A stretch of 64,000 bases of DNA from Actinopolymorpha pittospori (GCF_014873875.1 NZ_JADBEM010000001.1:3782001-3846000), one strand, 5' to 3'; positions 37,789 through 47,905 are shown, counted from the stretch's first letter. A program made the numbers and translations. Notes: generated by a model from the letters alone, not told the origin.

Positions 37789-40359
37789 TTACCCGGCTCT
37801 GCGGGCGTCGTCGGCGGTGAAGGCGTAGACGTTGCCGTCCCAGGCACCGACCACCAGCGTGTTGCCGGTGATCGCGGGGCTGGAGGCGACCCATGTGCCG
37901 ATCTGGAACTTCCAGGTCGGGGTGCCGGTGGCCCGGTCCAGACCGTAGACGGAGCCGTCGTTCGACCCGAAGTAGACCGTGTCGCCGCTGACGATCGGAG
38001 CCGACGTGATGCCGCCGCCGGTCCGCTGGGTCCACTTGAGCTCACCGGTTTTGGCGTCGAGAGCGGTCATGTTGCCGTCGGAGAAGCCCTGGTATGCCAC
38101 GCCGTCGACGATGGCCGGCGACGAGCCGGTCGGGGTTCCGCGTAGGAAGCTTTCGTCGGGGCTGGCGTAGCGCCAGACCTCTTCACCGGTGGCGGCGTTG
38201 AGGACGATCAGCTCGTCACCCTCGCAGCCCATGTAGAGGAGCTCGTCGGAGTAGGTCGGCGTGGTGTTGGTGCATTCCATGTCGTCGATGCGCCACTCCT
38301 CGGCACCGGTCTTCGCGTTCACCGCGACCAGCCAGTCGTTGTCGCCGTCGATGTACAGCCGGCCACCGCCGAGAGCGGGCGGGGTCTCGGAGATCCAGCC
38401 GCCGTTGAGGCGGACGTCCCAGAGCTGGGTGCCGGTCTTGGCGTCCAGGGCCATGAGGCGCCGCTCGCCGGTGCTGTAGACCTGGTAGATCACGCCATCT
38501 GAGTAGTTCGGCGGCTCGTACATCCAGCCACGGTGCACACCATCGCGCACCTCGTCACCCTTGGTGATCGACCAGATCTTCTCGCCGGTCGTGGCGTCGA
38601 TGGCGAAGAGGGTGCCGCGTACGGACGCCGCGTAGACGATGCCGTCGGCGACCACGGGGGTTGCTTCGGCCTGCCCGTCGGTTGGGAACCGCCACAGCTG
38701 CTCGCCGGTGGCCAGGTCGATGGCGTGGATCGCGTGGTTCGCCTCGCCGTCCTCGTCGCGGGTGCCGGCGTACACCACGCCGTCCACGACGACGGGCGAC
38801 GATGTGAGGAGCGTGCCTGGGGTGCGGTAGGTCCAGGCGAGCTGCAGGTTGTCGCCGAGGACGTCCTGGGTGACACCGGTGTAGGCGGAGTTGCCCTTGA
38901 ACATCGACCAGTCGGTACCCATGCGAGGCGCGTTGAGCTCCTCGGCCGGGACGACCTGGAAGCTCGACGTCTCTCTCCAGGTCTCACCGGTGTCGTCGGT
39001 GACCCGGACCTCGATGGTGTGCTCGCCGACCGGGAGGCCGAGCCCGCGGGTTTCCACGGCCCAGGTGAAGGCGCTGCTCTGCCTCAGGCCCTTCCACTTG
39101 CCACCGTCGATGCGGTAGTCGACGTCGGTCACGTTGGAGGTCGTGTTGTAGGCGTTGACCTGCACGGATCCTTCGTTGGCGGCGATCCGGCCACCCGGGG
39201 CGGGACTGGTCACCGTGAGGCTGTGATCGACCCCGTACATCTTGAACGGATACGTGATCTTGCTGCCCCTGAACGTGACGACCCGGAAGCCGTTGGGCGT
39301 CTGGTCGAGCGTGCTCGAGGTCGCGTTGGTGACGACGTGCGCGGCACCCTCGATCGCGTGCAGGTCGACGTCGTTCTTGTGCGTGTGGCCGGTGAGCACC
39401 AGCTTGGTGTTGTACTGCTCCATCAGGTCGATGTACGGCGCGGGGGAGTCGCCGCCACCGCCGGTGGGGGGAGCCTGCATCGGCCGGTGCGCGACCACCG
39501 TCACGACCTTGTCGCCCTTGGCGTTCGTGGCCAGGTCATTCCGCATCCACTCCAGCTGCGCAGGATCCTTGAACCCGGACGTGTTCTCGAGGATGACGAA
39601 GTGCCGGTTGCCGTAGTCGAAGGAGTACCATTCCGGGCCGAGGTACTTGCGGTAGTTGTCGTAGAGCGGCTGGTCGTCAAAGTCGTGGTTGCCGACGGCC
39701 GGCCAGATCGGTACTCGAGAGGTGGCCGTGGTGTTCCGGTACCGCACGAACTCCGGTTCGGTGGAGTTCTGCGTGAGATCGCCGGACACGATCATGAACT
39801 CAGGCTGGTCGCTGAGCTGGTTGAGCTCACCTACCGCACCCTCGAAGATCTTGCGGACGTCCTCGTTCAACGTCAGCGTCTGAGTGTCTGTGAACGTGCC
39901 GAAGGTGAAGTTCGGTTTCGAGGTCCTCGGAGCGTGAACGAGGCCGAAGGAGGCGCTGGCCTCCTGACCGACGGCCAGTTCACCGAGGTGCTTGTAGAAC
40001 TGCGGGGTCTTGAACTCGTCGACGGGCACGAGGTAGCCGGTCGGCTGGGAGACGAACACGATCTCGTCGGTGCGGCGCGCCGGGTCGGTCTGGAGTTCGT
40101 ACTTGCCGTGGGTGTCGGTCTGGACGGTGGTCACGCCGTCGGAGACGCTGACGTTCGGCAGGCCCCGTTCGCCTCGGTCCTGTGTGCCGTTCTTGTTCGC
40201 GTCGGCGAACACGGCACCGTTGACGGTCGCGGACGATTCCGGTGCCGGCGTGGTGGCAGTGGGGACCGCGGCCGACGCGCCGGGGCTGACTGCGACCAGC
40301 GCGACCAGTGCGCTGCTCACCGCCCCGATCGTCAGCCGAGCCTTGGTTGTGGTTCTCAT
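37789..40359 (-). CDS. Secreted metallophosphoesterase fused to a PQQ-type beta-propeller
   Basis: 856 residues. Signal peptide (LTIGAVSSALVALVAVSPGA). Residues 45-130 are an SdrD/carboxypeptidase-regulatory-like B domain (VFADANKNGTQDRGERGLPN). Residues 150-380 are a calcineurin-type phosphoesterase: TFTDTQTL, MIVSGDLTQNS, WPAVGNHDFDD (GNHD), VTVVAHRPMQ and LVLTGHTHKNDVDL (GHTH). Residues 400-480 are Ig-like. From 500 on there is a propeller with repeated AIDLATGEQLWRFPTDG-type blades. Exported; likely cleaves phosphate esters while the propeller binds substrate or wall. Intact. A broken relative of its C-terminus lies at 47.4-47.9 kb. Confidence 0.9.
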   Translation of the reverse strand: MRTTTKARLTIGAVSSALVALVAVSPGASAAVPTATTPAPESSATVNGAVFADANKNGTQDRGERGLPNVSVSDGVTTVQTDTHGKYELQTDPARRTDEIVFVSQPTGYLVPVDEFKTPQFYKHLGELAVGQEASASFGLVHAPRTSKPNFTFGTFTDTQTLTLNEDVRKIFEGAVGELNQLSDQPEFMIVSGDLTQNSTEPEFVRYRNTTATSRVPIWPAVGNHDFDDQPLYDNYRKYLGPEWYSFDYGNRHFVILENTSGFKDPAQLEWMRNDLATNAKGDKVVTVVAHRPMQAPPTGGGGDSPAPYIDLMEQYNTKLVLTGHTHKNDVDLHAIEGAAHVVTNATSSTLDQTPNGFRVVTFRGSKITYPFKMYGVDHSLTVTSPAPGGRIAANEGSVQVNAYNTTSNVTDVDYRIDGGKWKGLRQSSAFTWAVETRGLGLPVGEHTIEVRVTDDTGETWRETSSFQVVPAEELNAPRMGTDWSMFKGNSAYTGVTQDVLGDNLQLAWTYRTPGTLLTSSPVVVDGVVYAGTRDEDGEANHAIHAIDLATGEQLWRFPTDGQAEATPVVADGIVYAASVRGTLFAIDATTGEKIWSITKGDEVRDGVHRGWMYEPPNYSDGVIYQVYSTGERRLMALDAKTGTQLWDVRLNGGWISETPPALGGGRLYIDGDNDWLVAVNAKTGAEEWRIDDMECTNTTPTYSDELLYMGCEGDELIVLNAATGEEVWRYASPDESFLRGTPTGSSPAIVDGVAYQGFSDGNMTALDAKTGELKWTQRTGGGITSAPIVSGDTVYFGSNDGSVYGLDRATGTPTWKFQIGTWVASSPAITGNTLVVGAWDGNVYAFTADDARRAG

Positions 40360-40653
40360 TCGGTGATCCCTTCGAGATCGCCGTGCACAACCTCATGCAC
40401 GTGGGGAGACACGGACCGCCCCGCGAGGTGGGCGGCGCGCCGGAACACCGTAGAAAGCCGGGGTGGCCGTCGTGCGTCGCTCCGGGAACTGGCCGGATGA
40501 GCCAGGACGAAACTTCGATCCGCTGTTCAAGGCCGCTAGCGATCTTCGGTTGATGTGCGTGCGGCGTTAAGCCCGGATCGGGACGGTCTGACGAACGGTG
40601 GATCTGGCCTGGCCTGCGACACCGCGCGGCTCTCGGTGAGGAAGGAACAGGTG

Positions 40654-40990
40654 ATGGCCGAGACGATGGGCGTGTGGATGGCAACAGCAACGTTGATCCT
40701 CAGGAGGTCGCCCGCCGGTTGGTGGTGCAGGCGAACGAACGGGGATCGAGCTGGTAGGCCCCGTTTGTTGAACCAGCTCACCGGCCGGGTGTTGGAGACC
40801 GCGCTGGAGGAGGAGTTGACCGAGCACCTCGGCTATGACGGGCATGATCCAGCCGGCCGAGGCTCGGGTAACTCTCGCAACGGCACCCGGGCAAAGACGG
40901 TGTTGACCGCGATCGGGCCGGTGCAGATCGAGGTGCCCAGGGACACAGGCGGGTGTTTCGACCCGCAGATCGTACGCAAGCGGCAGCGTC
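40654..40990 (+). pseudogene. IS256 (mutator) transposase, N-terminal fragment
   Basis: NVDPQEVARRLVVQANERG, then after two one-base losses in G and C runs LNQLTGRVLETALEEELTEH, LGYDGHDPAGRGSGNSRNGT and FDPQIVRKRQRR. Only the first 110 or so residues of about 400 remain, without the DDE core. Confidence 0.8.
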
Positions 40991-40998
40991 GGAGCGAG

Positions 40999-41480
40999 TG
41001 GGGTCCACCCGCCCGTCCGACACCCTGTTCAGCCGCTGGTCAGGCACCACGGGTTTCGCCACCTCGCTGACCATGCTGAGCTGGGCTACCGCCTGGGGAG
41101 CGCCCCTACTGGCCGGCCTGTTCGCCGGTGACAGCTTCGCCAGCGAGACCGCCACGGCACCTGGACGACCATCCTCACCCGCTCGTGCACGCGCACTCGG
41201 CTGTTCCTCGGCAAGGCGGTCGCGGCGACGCTGTGTGTCTGCTTCAGCTTCGGCGTGATCGTCGTCGTCAGCATCGCCGCCGGCCTCGCCGCAGTCGGCT
41301 CGGCGCCGCTCGTCGGGCTGTCAGGTCGCTCATCAGCTCGGTCATGCGCTCGGCCTCGTGGCCGCAACTGGAGGCTGTTGCTGCTGTGGACCAGCGTATT
41401 CGTCGCGCTCGGACTGTTGGGAAGGGCACTACACCGGTCGCGGCAGCGCTCGGCACGCATTGAAGGCCCAGCCCTGATGG
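40999..41480 (+). pseudogene. ABC-2 type permease fragment
   Basis: MLSWATAWGAPLLAGLFAGD, SFASE, then in a shifted frame HGTWTTILTRSCTRTRLFLG and KAVAATLCVCFSFGVIVVVS: hydrophobic helices and the GTWxTxxxRxxxRxxxxxGK loop typical of ABC-2 exporters. Multiple indels; both ends are missing. Confidence 0.5.
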
Positions 41481-41773
41481 CACGCAGTGGCACTGCGTGC
41501 CGAGCTACCTCTGCCAGTCCTCAAGGGCTTTTAGAGTGGCAGTACGGCCGGAAGGGCGAGCCGCCTATGCCCCAGTGCGGAGGCGTGGCCAAGGGCATAG
41601 GCGACCCTCGTGAGGGTGTGCTGGACCCACCGGCCAGATACCCGCCGCGAGGCCCGCATGGTCGGGCCCAAGTCACACGAATCCAGGTCCTTTAGGCCTC
41701 TTGTTCTAAACGCTGTGGATAAGCCTGTGGACCTCGGCTTCTCGTTGTCCAGTCGTCACACTGCGGCTTTATC

Positions 41774-41814
41774 GAAGCCCAGGCAGAGACGTTTTCTGAC
41801 CTGGGCTTCCCGTT
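41774..41814 (+). terminator. Third copy of the Thr-module hairpin
   Basis: GAAGCCCAGGCAGA pairs with TCTGACCTGGGCTTC. No tRNA sequence precedes it. The stretch 41481-41931 otherwise holds no gene. Confidence 0.55.
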
Positions 41815-41931
41815 GATGTTTGGGTTATGTCACACCTGGGTCCAGCGGATTGGCGGCGGCCTCACCCTCGCCTGACTCGCATCGGTGACCGGGGGACGAC
41901 GGCAGGTGATTCGAGCCGATGACGGTCGTGA

Positions 41932-42616
41932 TCAGGCGGCGGCGTGACGGATGAGGTCGGCGACAGCGGCGGGCTGGGAGACGTAGACGGCGTGGCTGCC
42001 GATGGCTTCGACGACGGAGGATCCGGCGCGGTCGGCCATGGCGCGTTGGGCCGGGGCGGGATCATGCGGTCCTCGGTGGCGACGAGGTACCAGCTCGGCT
42101 TGTTCCGCCAGGCTGGTTCGGTGACCGCTCCGCCGAGGGCGTCCACGCCCCAGGGGACCTGTGCGTCGGCCATGAACGCGGCCAGCTGCGCGGGCAGATC
42201 GGCGGCGAACGCGTTGTAAAACTTGTCACGGTCGAGATAGAGAAGCCGTCGCGCGGCGGCAGGATGGGCGGTACAGGGGCACCGGGCGGTGGGTCGGCGA
42301 TTAGTGTGCTGACCGACTCGCCCTTGTCGGGGGCGAAGGCGGCGATGTAGGCCAGTGCCGCCACGTGGGGGTGCGTACCGGCTTCGGTGATGACGACCCC
42401 GCCGTAGGAGTGGCCGACCAGGACGGCAGGGCCGTCGAGCGTGTCCAGGACGTGACGGGTCGCGGCGACGTCGCCTTCAAGGGACAGCGTGGGGTTCTGC
42501 ACGATGTGGATTCGGTAACCGTCTTTGGCGAGGTTGTCGTAGACGCCCTGCCAACCGGATCCGTCCACGAACCCGCCGTGCACGAGCACGACGTTCCTGA
42601 TTCTTGTCATGGTCAC
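41932..42616 (-). pseudogene. Alpha/beta hydrolase with two one-base deletions
   Basis: VVLVHGGFVDGSGWQGVYDN (oxyanion-hole HGGF) and AVLVGHSYGGVVITEAG (nucleophile elbow GHSYG) are in the first frame. Near 42235 a missing C shifts to LDRDKFYNAFAADLPAQLAA, VPWGVDALGGAVTEPAW and LVATEDRMIPP. Near 42062 another missing C precedes ADRAGSSVVEAIGSHAVYVS with the catalytic His. With both bases restored it is a full-length enzyme (about 227 residues) of the type next to many regulators. The substrate is unknown. Confidence 0.8.
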
Positions 42617-42721
42617 TCCTGACCTGGATGTGTGGACGGGGCCAATGCCTGTCCTGTGCGCTCAATCCAAGTCCTTGGGGAGAGACATGACCATGCAGAA
42701 CAGCAAGCAGAAGTTCCGCGG

Positions 42722-44968
42722 TCAACTGACCTTCGGCGTGTCAGCGGCGGCGGTTGCCAGGTCCTGGCAGCGGCTACTCGCCTCGATGTCACCGATCGCC
42801 TCGAACACCTCGGCCGCCCGCTCGTAGGCTCGGCGGCTCTCGTCGGTGCGACCCTCGTCGACCAGGACGGCCGCGAGTATCTCCAGGGAGCGGGCTTGTT
42901 GGCCGGACAACTGGAGCTCCTCCATGAGGCTGATCGCCTCGGTGAGCTTGGTGACCGCTTCGGTCGGGCGGCCGAGCAGTCCCAGGCATTCGCCGACCCG
43001 TGCCAGCGTGGATGGGCGGGTGAGCGCCGCGATGCTCGGTGTCATCCCAGACCCCTCGTGGTCCGCCAGGTCATGCATCGTGAGGAACTGGTCCAGTGCT
43101 TCGGCGTAGCGTCCATCGTCGCGAAGGCAGTCGCCCAGGGTGCCGAGACACTGGCAGTACCCGTCGATGTCGTCGTTGGCCTTGAACATCTCTGCCGCCC
43201 GGGATGCCGACGCGACGGCTTCATCGAGTCGTCCGAGCCGTCGAAGCGCAATGCCGGCGTTCTGGTGGGCCTAGGCGATCTGTGGCGTGGCGCCGCTGCG
43301 GGTGGCGAGGTCCAACGCCCGCGTCGCGTACCGCAGGGTGGCTTCCGGGTCCCCAGGCGTCACCAGGTGGACCCAGGCCAGATGGTTCAACTGAGCGGCA
43401 TGTTGCGCCTGATCGCCCAGGGCGGCGGCGGCCTGCGCGCCGAGCGTGAAAACCTCCCGCCAATGCGGCCCGTGCATCCACCGGTCGGAGAACCAGTGCA
43501 TCGACTCGGCGCAGTCGAGGGCGAGGGAGTGCTGGCCGCTGCTCGCCGCATACCGCAACGCGCCCAGCCAGTTGTCCACGTTCACGCGCAGCCAGCGGTC
43601 GGCTTCGTCGATGGAGGTCAGGTCGGCGAGGTCGGGGTCAGACCGGTCGGGACGGCCGAAGGTGGGTTCGAACCACCGCCCGGCTGTCGCGGCCATCCGC
43701 AGCAGCCACGACGTGATGCTTCTGGTCAGCGCATCGCGCTGCGCCGAGGTGTCCTCCTCCTGAAGCTTGTTGCGGGCGAAGAGGCGGACCAGGTCGTGGA
43801 AGCGGTAACGGCCAGACGTACTGTCTTGCAGCAGGCCGAGGTCGACCAGCTCGTCGAGAGCATCCCAGGCGCCCTCGATCGCGGTCTCACCCAGCACCGC
43901 GGCGAGGGCAGCGTCGAAGTCCCGGCCGGGCACCAGGGCGAGCCGGCGGAAGACCCGCCGTGCGGAGTCCGCGAGCTGTTCGTAGGACATCTCGAACGCA
44001 TTGGCGATCTTGAGGTCGCCCGCCCTGAGCTGGTCGAGGCGGCGTTCCTCGTTCGACAGCCGGGCGACGAGTCCGGCGGCGTTCCAGCCTGGGCGGCTGA
44101 CCAACCGGTTTCCGATGATCCGCAGTGCGAGAGGCAGGCCACCGCACAGCTGCGCGAGCTGGGTAAGGGCCGGCTCCCCGTCCGATTCGCAGCGTTCGCC
44201 CAGAATGCCGGTCAGCAGTTCGGTGGCCTCCAGCAGCGGCAAGGGCCCCAGGCTCAGTCTGCGCACGCCTTCCAGACCGGCCAGCAACCGGCGACTGGTC
44301 ACCAGAGTCCTACCGGCGCCGCCACCCGGCAGGAGCGGACGAATCTGCTCCTCCGAGGCGGCGTTGTCGAGCACGACCACGACGCGCCTGTCCCGCAGCA
44401 TCGACCGGTACAAGGAGGCACGCCCGGCGGTGTTGGGAGGCATGCGCTTGTCCGCGACACCGAGCGCTCGGAGCAGCCTTGCCAACGCCTCCTCGACGGC
44501 GAGGGGCTGGGCCGACATGCCGAACAGATCGAGGAAGAACACCCCGTCCGGAAAGTCTGGCCGCAGAGCGTGGGCGGCACGGACGGCGAACGTGGTCTTT
44601 CCCAACCCGGCGGGGCCGGTGATGAGCCCCACCCCGGCGACAGTTGGCGAGCCGGCGGCATGAACGAGTTCGTTCGTCCAGGCGAGTTCCGCGGCCCGGC
44701 CGGTGAAGTCGTCGACGGATCGGGGTAGCTCGCACAGGCCTGTGGGACGCCTCCAGTGATCACGCAGTCGTCCGGACCGCGCCAACTCGATGAACTCCTC
44801 GCGGGGGGTCCCCTCCAGAGCGAGCGCGCCCGCCAGGGCGGAGACGGTTCGGTGCTGGGGTCCCCTGCTGCGTCCCCGCTCCATGTCCGACAGCGTGCGC
44901 GCACTGACCCGCGACGCGTCAGCGAGCTGCTCCAACGTCAGACGCGCCGCGTGCCGATACCGGCGCAA
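42722..44968 (-). pseudogene. XRE-NB-ARC-TPR regulator (AfsR/STAND type) with in-frame amber codon
   Basis: An N-terminal XRE helix-turn-helix (LTLEQLADASRVSARTLSDM, ERGRSRGPQ) is followed by an NB-ARC ATPase: Walker A GLITGPAGLGKTTFAVRAAH, RRVVVVLDNAAS (Walker B), CGGLPLALRIIGNRL (GLPL), FHDLVRLFAR (MHD-like HD). TPR repeats follow. A TAG at 43271-43273 interrupts the TPR region (Q-I-A-stop-A-H-Q-N); the same frame stays coding to 42722 (183 codons). The start is odd: the frame opens at a TTG or at ATC 44998 after AAGGAG, while an ATG at 45063 with a strong ribosome site is in another frame. Confidence 0.8.
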
Positions 44969-45265
44969 CAGCTCCGCGAAAGTGAGAGAGGCGGTGATGG
45001 GACTACTCCTTCTCTGCGGTGGGCCTGACCCACCAGGAACGAGCGAAGCTTAGTCGTGCCCATGGCAGCCTCCTCCCAATTGCGTGGAGTAGATGCAACA
45101 TTCGATTCGCGCGTCAGTAAGGCCGCGGTGACGGCGCGGGCGTAACCGCGCACGGCGGGTGTTCTGCTACGTGGTGCTGCCACTGGTCGGCGCATTGCTG
45201 TGTCCAGGCACGCATCGGGGGAAGAAGACATGGAGGGAGCCAAGGTCGGGTGAGGGGAGACGAGC

Positions 45266-45427
45266 GTGGCAGCACCCGAGGCGAAGAAGGCGGTCGACGA
45301 CGCATTCGCACAGATCTGCCCGAATCGGCACCCGGGGCCGGTCTGCACGGCGAGCCGGTACTGGGACGGATGCGCCCGCCTGCTGCCGGCGGACCTGCTG
45401 AACGACCTGCTGGACGAGAAGGTCTGA
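45266..45427 (+). CDS. Small Cys-containing protein
   Basis: 53 residues from GTG 45266 after GAGGGGAGA: MAAPEAKKAVDDAFAQICPN, RHPGPVCTASRYWDGCARL, then LPADLLNDLLDEKV. Three Cys and one His could bind metal or form disulfides. The ribosome site, amphipathic ends and codon pattern favour a real gene; the family is not recognised. It sits divergent from the XRE-NB-ARC regulator. Confidence 0.45.
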   Translation: MAAPEAKKAVDDAFAQICPNRHPGPVCTASRYWDGCARLLPADLLNDLLDEKV

Positions 45428-45539
45428 ACAGCGTGTAGCGCCGGATCGTCTGCGGGCTACTCGGAGTACATGCTCGCGCGAGGCTAGCTACTTCGACCTG
45501 AAAAACGCTGGGGATGCTTGAGTGGCCTTAGCTTGTCGT

Positions 45540-45977
45540 TTAACCTCTGGTCCTTTCGTCATGAGGTTGGTTGGTGTGTTTGCCGACGTTGTGGCGTGGT
45601 GCTTGTCGGCGGTTTTTACGGCCTGGTGGGCGTCCTGGGCCTGGCCGGCTGGGTTTTGGTGCGCGGGCGGGGACGGGTAGTTTCCGGTGGATGTTCCGAT
45701 AGCCGCGGTGTACTTGTGCCGGTGTGAGCGGGCGGCCTGCTTGTTGGCGGGGTTCCCAGGGGCGACGGATGTGGTCAGTGAGATCGCGGGCAAGTCGTAG
45801 CTGGGTGTAGGCGACGACGATGAGCCAGGTCCAGCGGTCGGCCGCTTCGGGGTGGCGGATCTTCGGTTTGGTCCCGCCGAGGGTTTGTTTGAGCATGCGG
45901 AAGGTGTGTTCGAGATCGAATCGGCGCAGGAATGCCCGCCAGGTGTCCATGGCCATGAAAAGGTGGATCTGGCACAA
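45540..45977 (-). pseudogene. NF041680-type transposase, C-terminal fragment
   Basis: WRAFLRRFDLEHTFRMLKQT (the E-containing motif with Y/F-R-x6-E-like spacing), ADRWTWLIVVAYTQLRLARD, then APKPSRPGPGRPPGRKNRRQ, the typical basic tail of this actinobacterial transposase family. The N-terminal two-thirds is replaced at 45977 by the ISL3 end. Confidence 0.75.
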
Positions 45978-46165
45978 ATTTAGTGAGCCGATGACGGACT
46001 GCTATTGGAGCTGTGCGGCTTCTCTGTTGCTGGCGGGTTCTTCGGGATTCTTGTAGTAACCAGATTTTGACTTTGTCGCGTGTATGTCAGGTGGGCAAGG
46101 AAGGCCCTTCTCGTGCAGGGTTCTGTTTCGACCAGGAAACGCCTGAACAAGAATGGCTATGTCGA

Positions 46166-46861
46166 GTGTTTGTTTCGCTGCCGCTGTTGCTGCCCCATCT
46201 GGCTGATGTCGTGGTTCGCGGCGTCGAACATCTGGAATCGGAGGTGGTGATCTGGGCACGTGCCTCGAGCGGGGGTGCTCTGTGTCCTCAGTGTGGTGCC
46301 GGTTCGGCGCGGGTGCACAGCCGCTACTGGCGCAGGCTTGCCGACACCGCGATAGGAGGCCGACCGGTAGTGATCAAGTTGCAGGTACGACGGTTCTTTT
46401 GCATCGCCGACGGCTGTGGAGCGGTGACATTCGCCGAACAGATTCCCGGGCTGACCTCGCCGCATGCTCGGCGAACGCCGTTGGTGCGCGGCCAGTTGGA
46501 GTCGATCGGGATCGCGCTCGCGGACAGAGCCGGTGCGCGGCTTGCTCGATGTCTGGGCGTGGGGACTAGCCGATCCACCCTGCTGCGCATGGTGCGAGCG
46601 CTACCCGACCCGCCAACCGGGATTGTCAGCGTGCTTGGGGTCGACGATTTCGCGTTCCGACGTGGCCGGGTGTATGGCACCGTGCTGATGAACCTCGACA
46701 CCAACACTCCGATTGACCTGCTGCCAGATAGCCAGTCGGACACCTTCGCCGCCTGGCTGCGTGAGCATCCCGGCGCCTCGATGGGCCTCGCCGAGGTGGG
46801 ACTTATGACCTGGCCCACGGTGTGGCTGGAGTCCATTCGAGTGGTGGACTGCTTACGTTAG
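46166..46861 (+). pseudogene. ISL3-family transposase, N-terminal half
   Basis: GTG 46166. A zinc finger of the zf-ISL3 type ([29 protein letters not shown]), an HTH region ([20 protein letters not shown]) and the start of the DDE core ([20 protein letters not shown]). Homology stops near 46775 (AAWLREHPG); the last 30 codons are unrelated read-through. Confidence 0.85.
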
Positions 46862-46916
46862 CGGGCCCTCATCCTCGGGCAGACTTCACAAGGGCCGACC
46901 GAGTTCTGTGCCCCGA

Positions 46917-46967
46917 GGGGTCGCCTACGTCAGCAGCGCGCCCGCGTTCGCTGGCGTAGGCGACCCC
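46917..46967. terminator. Long perfect hairpin
   Basis: GGGGTCGCCTACG (46917-46929) pairs base for base with CGTAGGCGACCCC (46955-46967). It may terminate the minus-strand transcript coming from the TPP-riboswitch remnant, or be an IS end. Confidence 0.5.
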
Positions 46968-47164
46968 CACCACGTGAGCAGGTCATCATCGACTTGTGGG
47001 TGAGGGCTCTGGGCGGCGGTGGAAGGGTGTGACGGGTCCGCCTCGTCAGCAGCCATGATCTGGCCGCGCTCGCCGCAGCCGTCTCCGGAAGCCCGGCGCT
47101 CTGCGGTCCCAGCTTCACGGACGCGGCCGCGACAGCCTCCGGGCATGGTAAAGGACCTGCAGAA

Positions 47165-47262
47165 CAATTTCCCTTCGCCGGCATTACCCGGATCAGGTTG
47201 TAGGGTCGTCTCGGAGGATCTTTCGATCCTGTTAGCCCTCTCGAGCTCCCCCGCTTGTCCCA
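47165..47262 (-). promoter_or_regulatory. TPP riboswitch (THI element), diverged
   Basis: Read on the minus strand: GGGGGAGCTCGAGAGGGCT, a GGATCGAAAGATCC hairpin, then ACCTGATCCGGGTAATGCCG followed by GCGAAGGGA. The second block is the near-invariant P4/P5 side of TPP riboswitches. The usual CTGAGA is changed to CTAACA, which should weaken pyrimidine-pocket binding. Downstream (46925-47147) there is an ATG at 47147 and a 74-codon frame with no thiamine-gene similarity, so the regulated gene seems lost. Confidence 0.6.
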
Positions 47263-47399
47263 CAGGCCAATTCCAAATCTCCGCGCGGCCGCCGCACCGC
47301 GGGCAGGGGCCAAGGTCCCGTTCCGGCCGGTCCTCTTTCCGTTTACGCGCCGCCGATCCGCGAGCTGTCCCGTTGTGCCCGACCGGCCGGTGGAGGCTG

Positions 47400-47905
47400 C
47401 AGGTCACCCCGCCGATCAGGGGCTCCAAGCCGCTGTGCACGCTTGCTGGTGGTGGCCACCGCCGAGCCGTTCCGGGTGGCGACGACCCTCGCGCTGTCCA
47501 CGGGAGCGCCCGTGTCCGGGTCCTTCACCAGGCCGGTGAGGGTGGGCCACCGCTGGGCGGACCGGCCGTCGTCGGTGAACGCGTAGAGGTTGCCGTCCTA
47601 CGCGCCGACGACGACGGTGTTGCCGCTGACCGCCGGGCCGGCCGCCACCCACGTGCCGATCAGCCTGCTGGCACAGCACCTGACTGGTGTGCCGGTCCAG
47701 TGCGTAGAAGGTGCCGTTGTTGGAGCCACGAACAGCGTGTCGCCGGCAACCGCGGGCGAGGAGGCGATGCCACCGGTGTAGGTGCCACCGGGCAGGAGGT
47801 GGTCCCCCACAGCACCGCGCCGGTCCGAGGGTCGAGCGCGGTCATGGCACGGCTCGGGAAGCCCATGTAGAGGACATCACCCGCGACAGCCAGGGCCGGG
47901 CCTAT
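47400..47905 (-). pseudogene. Beta-propeller (PQQ-type) C-terminal fragment
   Basis: LYMGFPSRAMTALDPRTGAV, LWG, then in shifted frames PGGTYTGGIASSPAVAGDTL, SRLIGTWVAAGPAVSGNTVV, and a regulatory-like end (TGLVKDPDTGAPVDSARVVA). At least three indels. The blades parallel the last blades of the protein at 37.8 kb (GGGITSAPIVSGDTVYFGSN, IGTWVASSPAITGNTLVVGA), so it is a relic of a related phosphoesterase-propeller gene. Confidence 0.65.

Noticed and set aside
38533-40500. 655-codon plus-strand frame
   Set aside because: Antisense of the phosphoesterase-propeller gene, with no domain of its own.
42632-44728. 698-codon plus-strand frame
   Set aside because: Antisense of the XRE-NB-ARC-TPR regulator, whose Walker and HTH motifs are on the minus strand.
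46925-47147. 74-codon frame downstream of the TPP riboswitch as a thiamine gene
   Set aside because: No similarity to thiamine synthesis or transport proteins, and it ends inside a hairpin.
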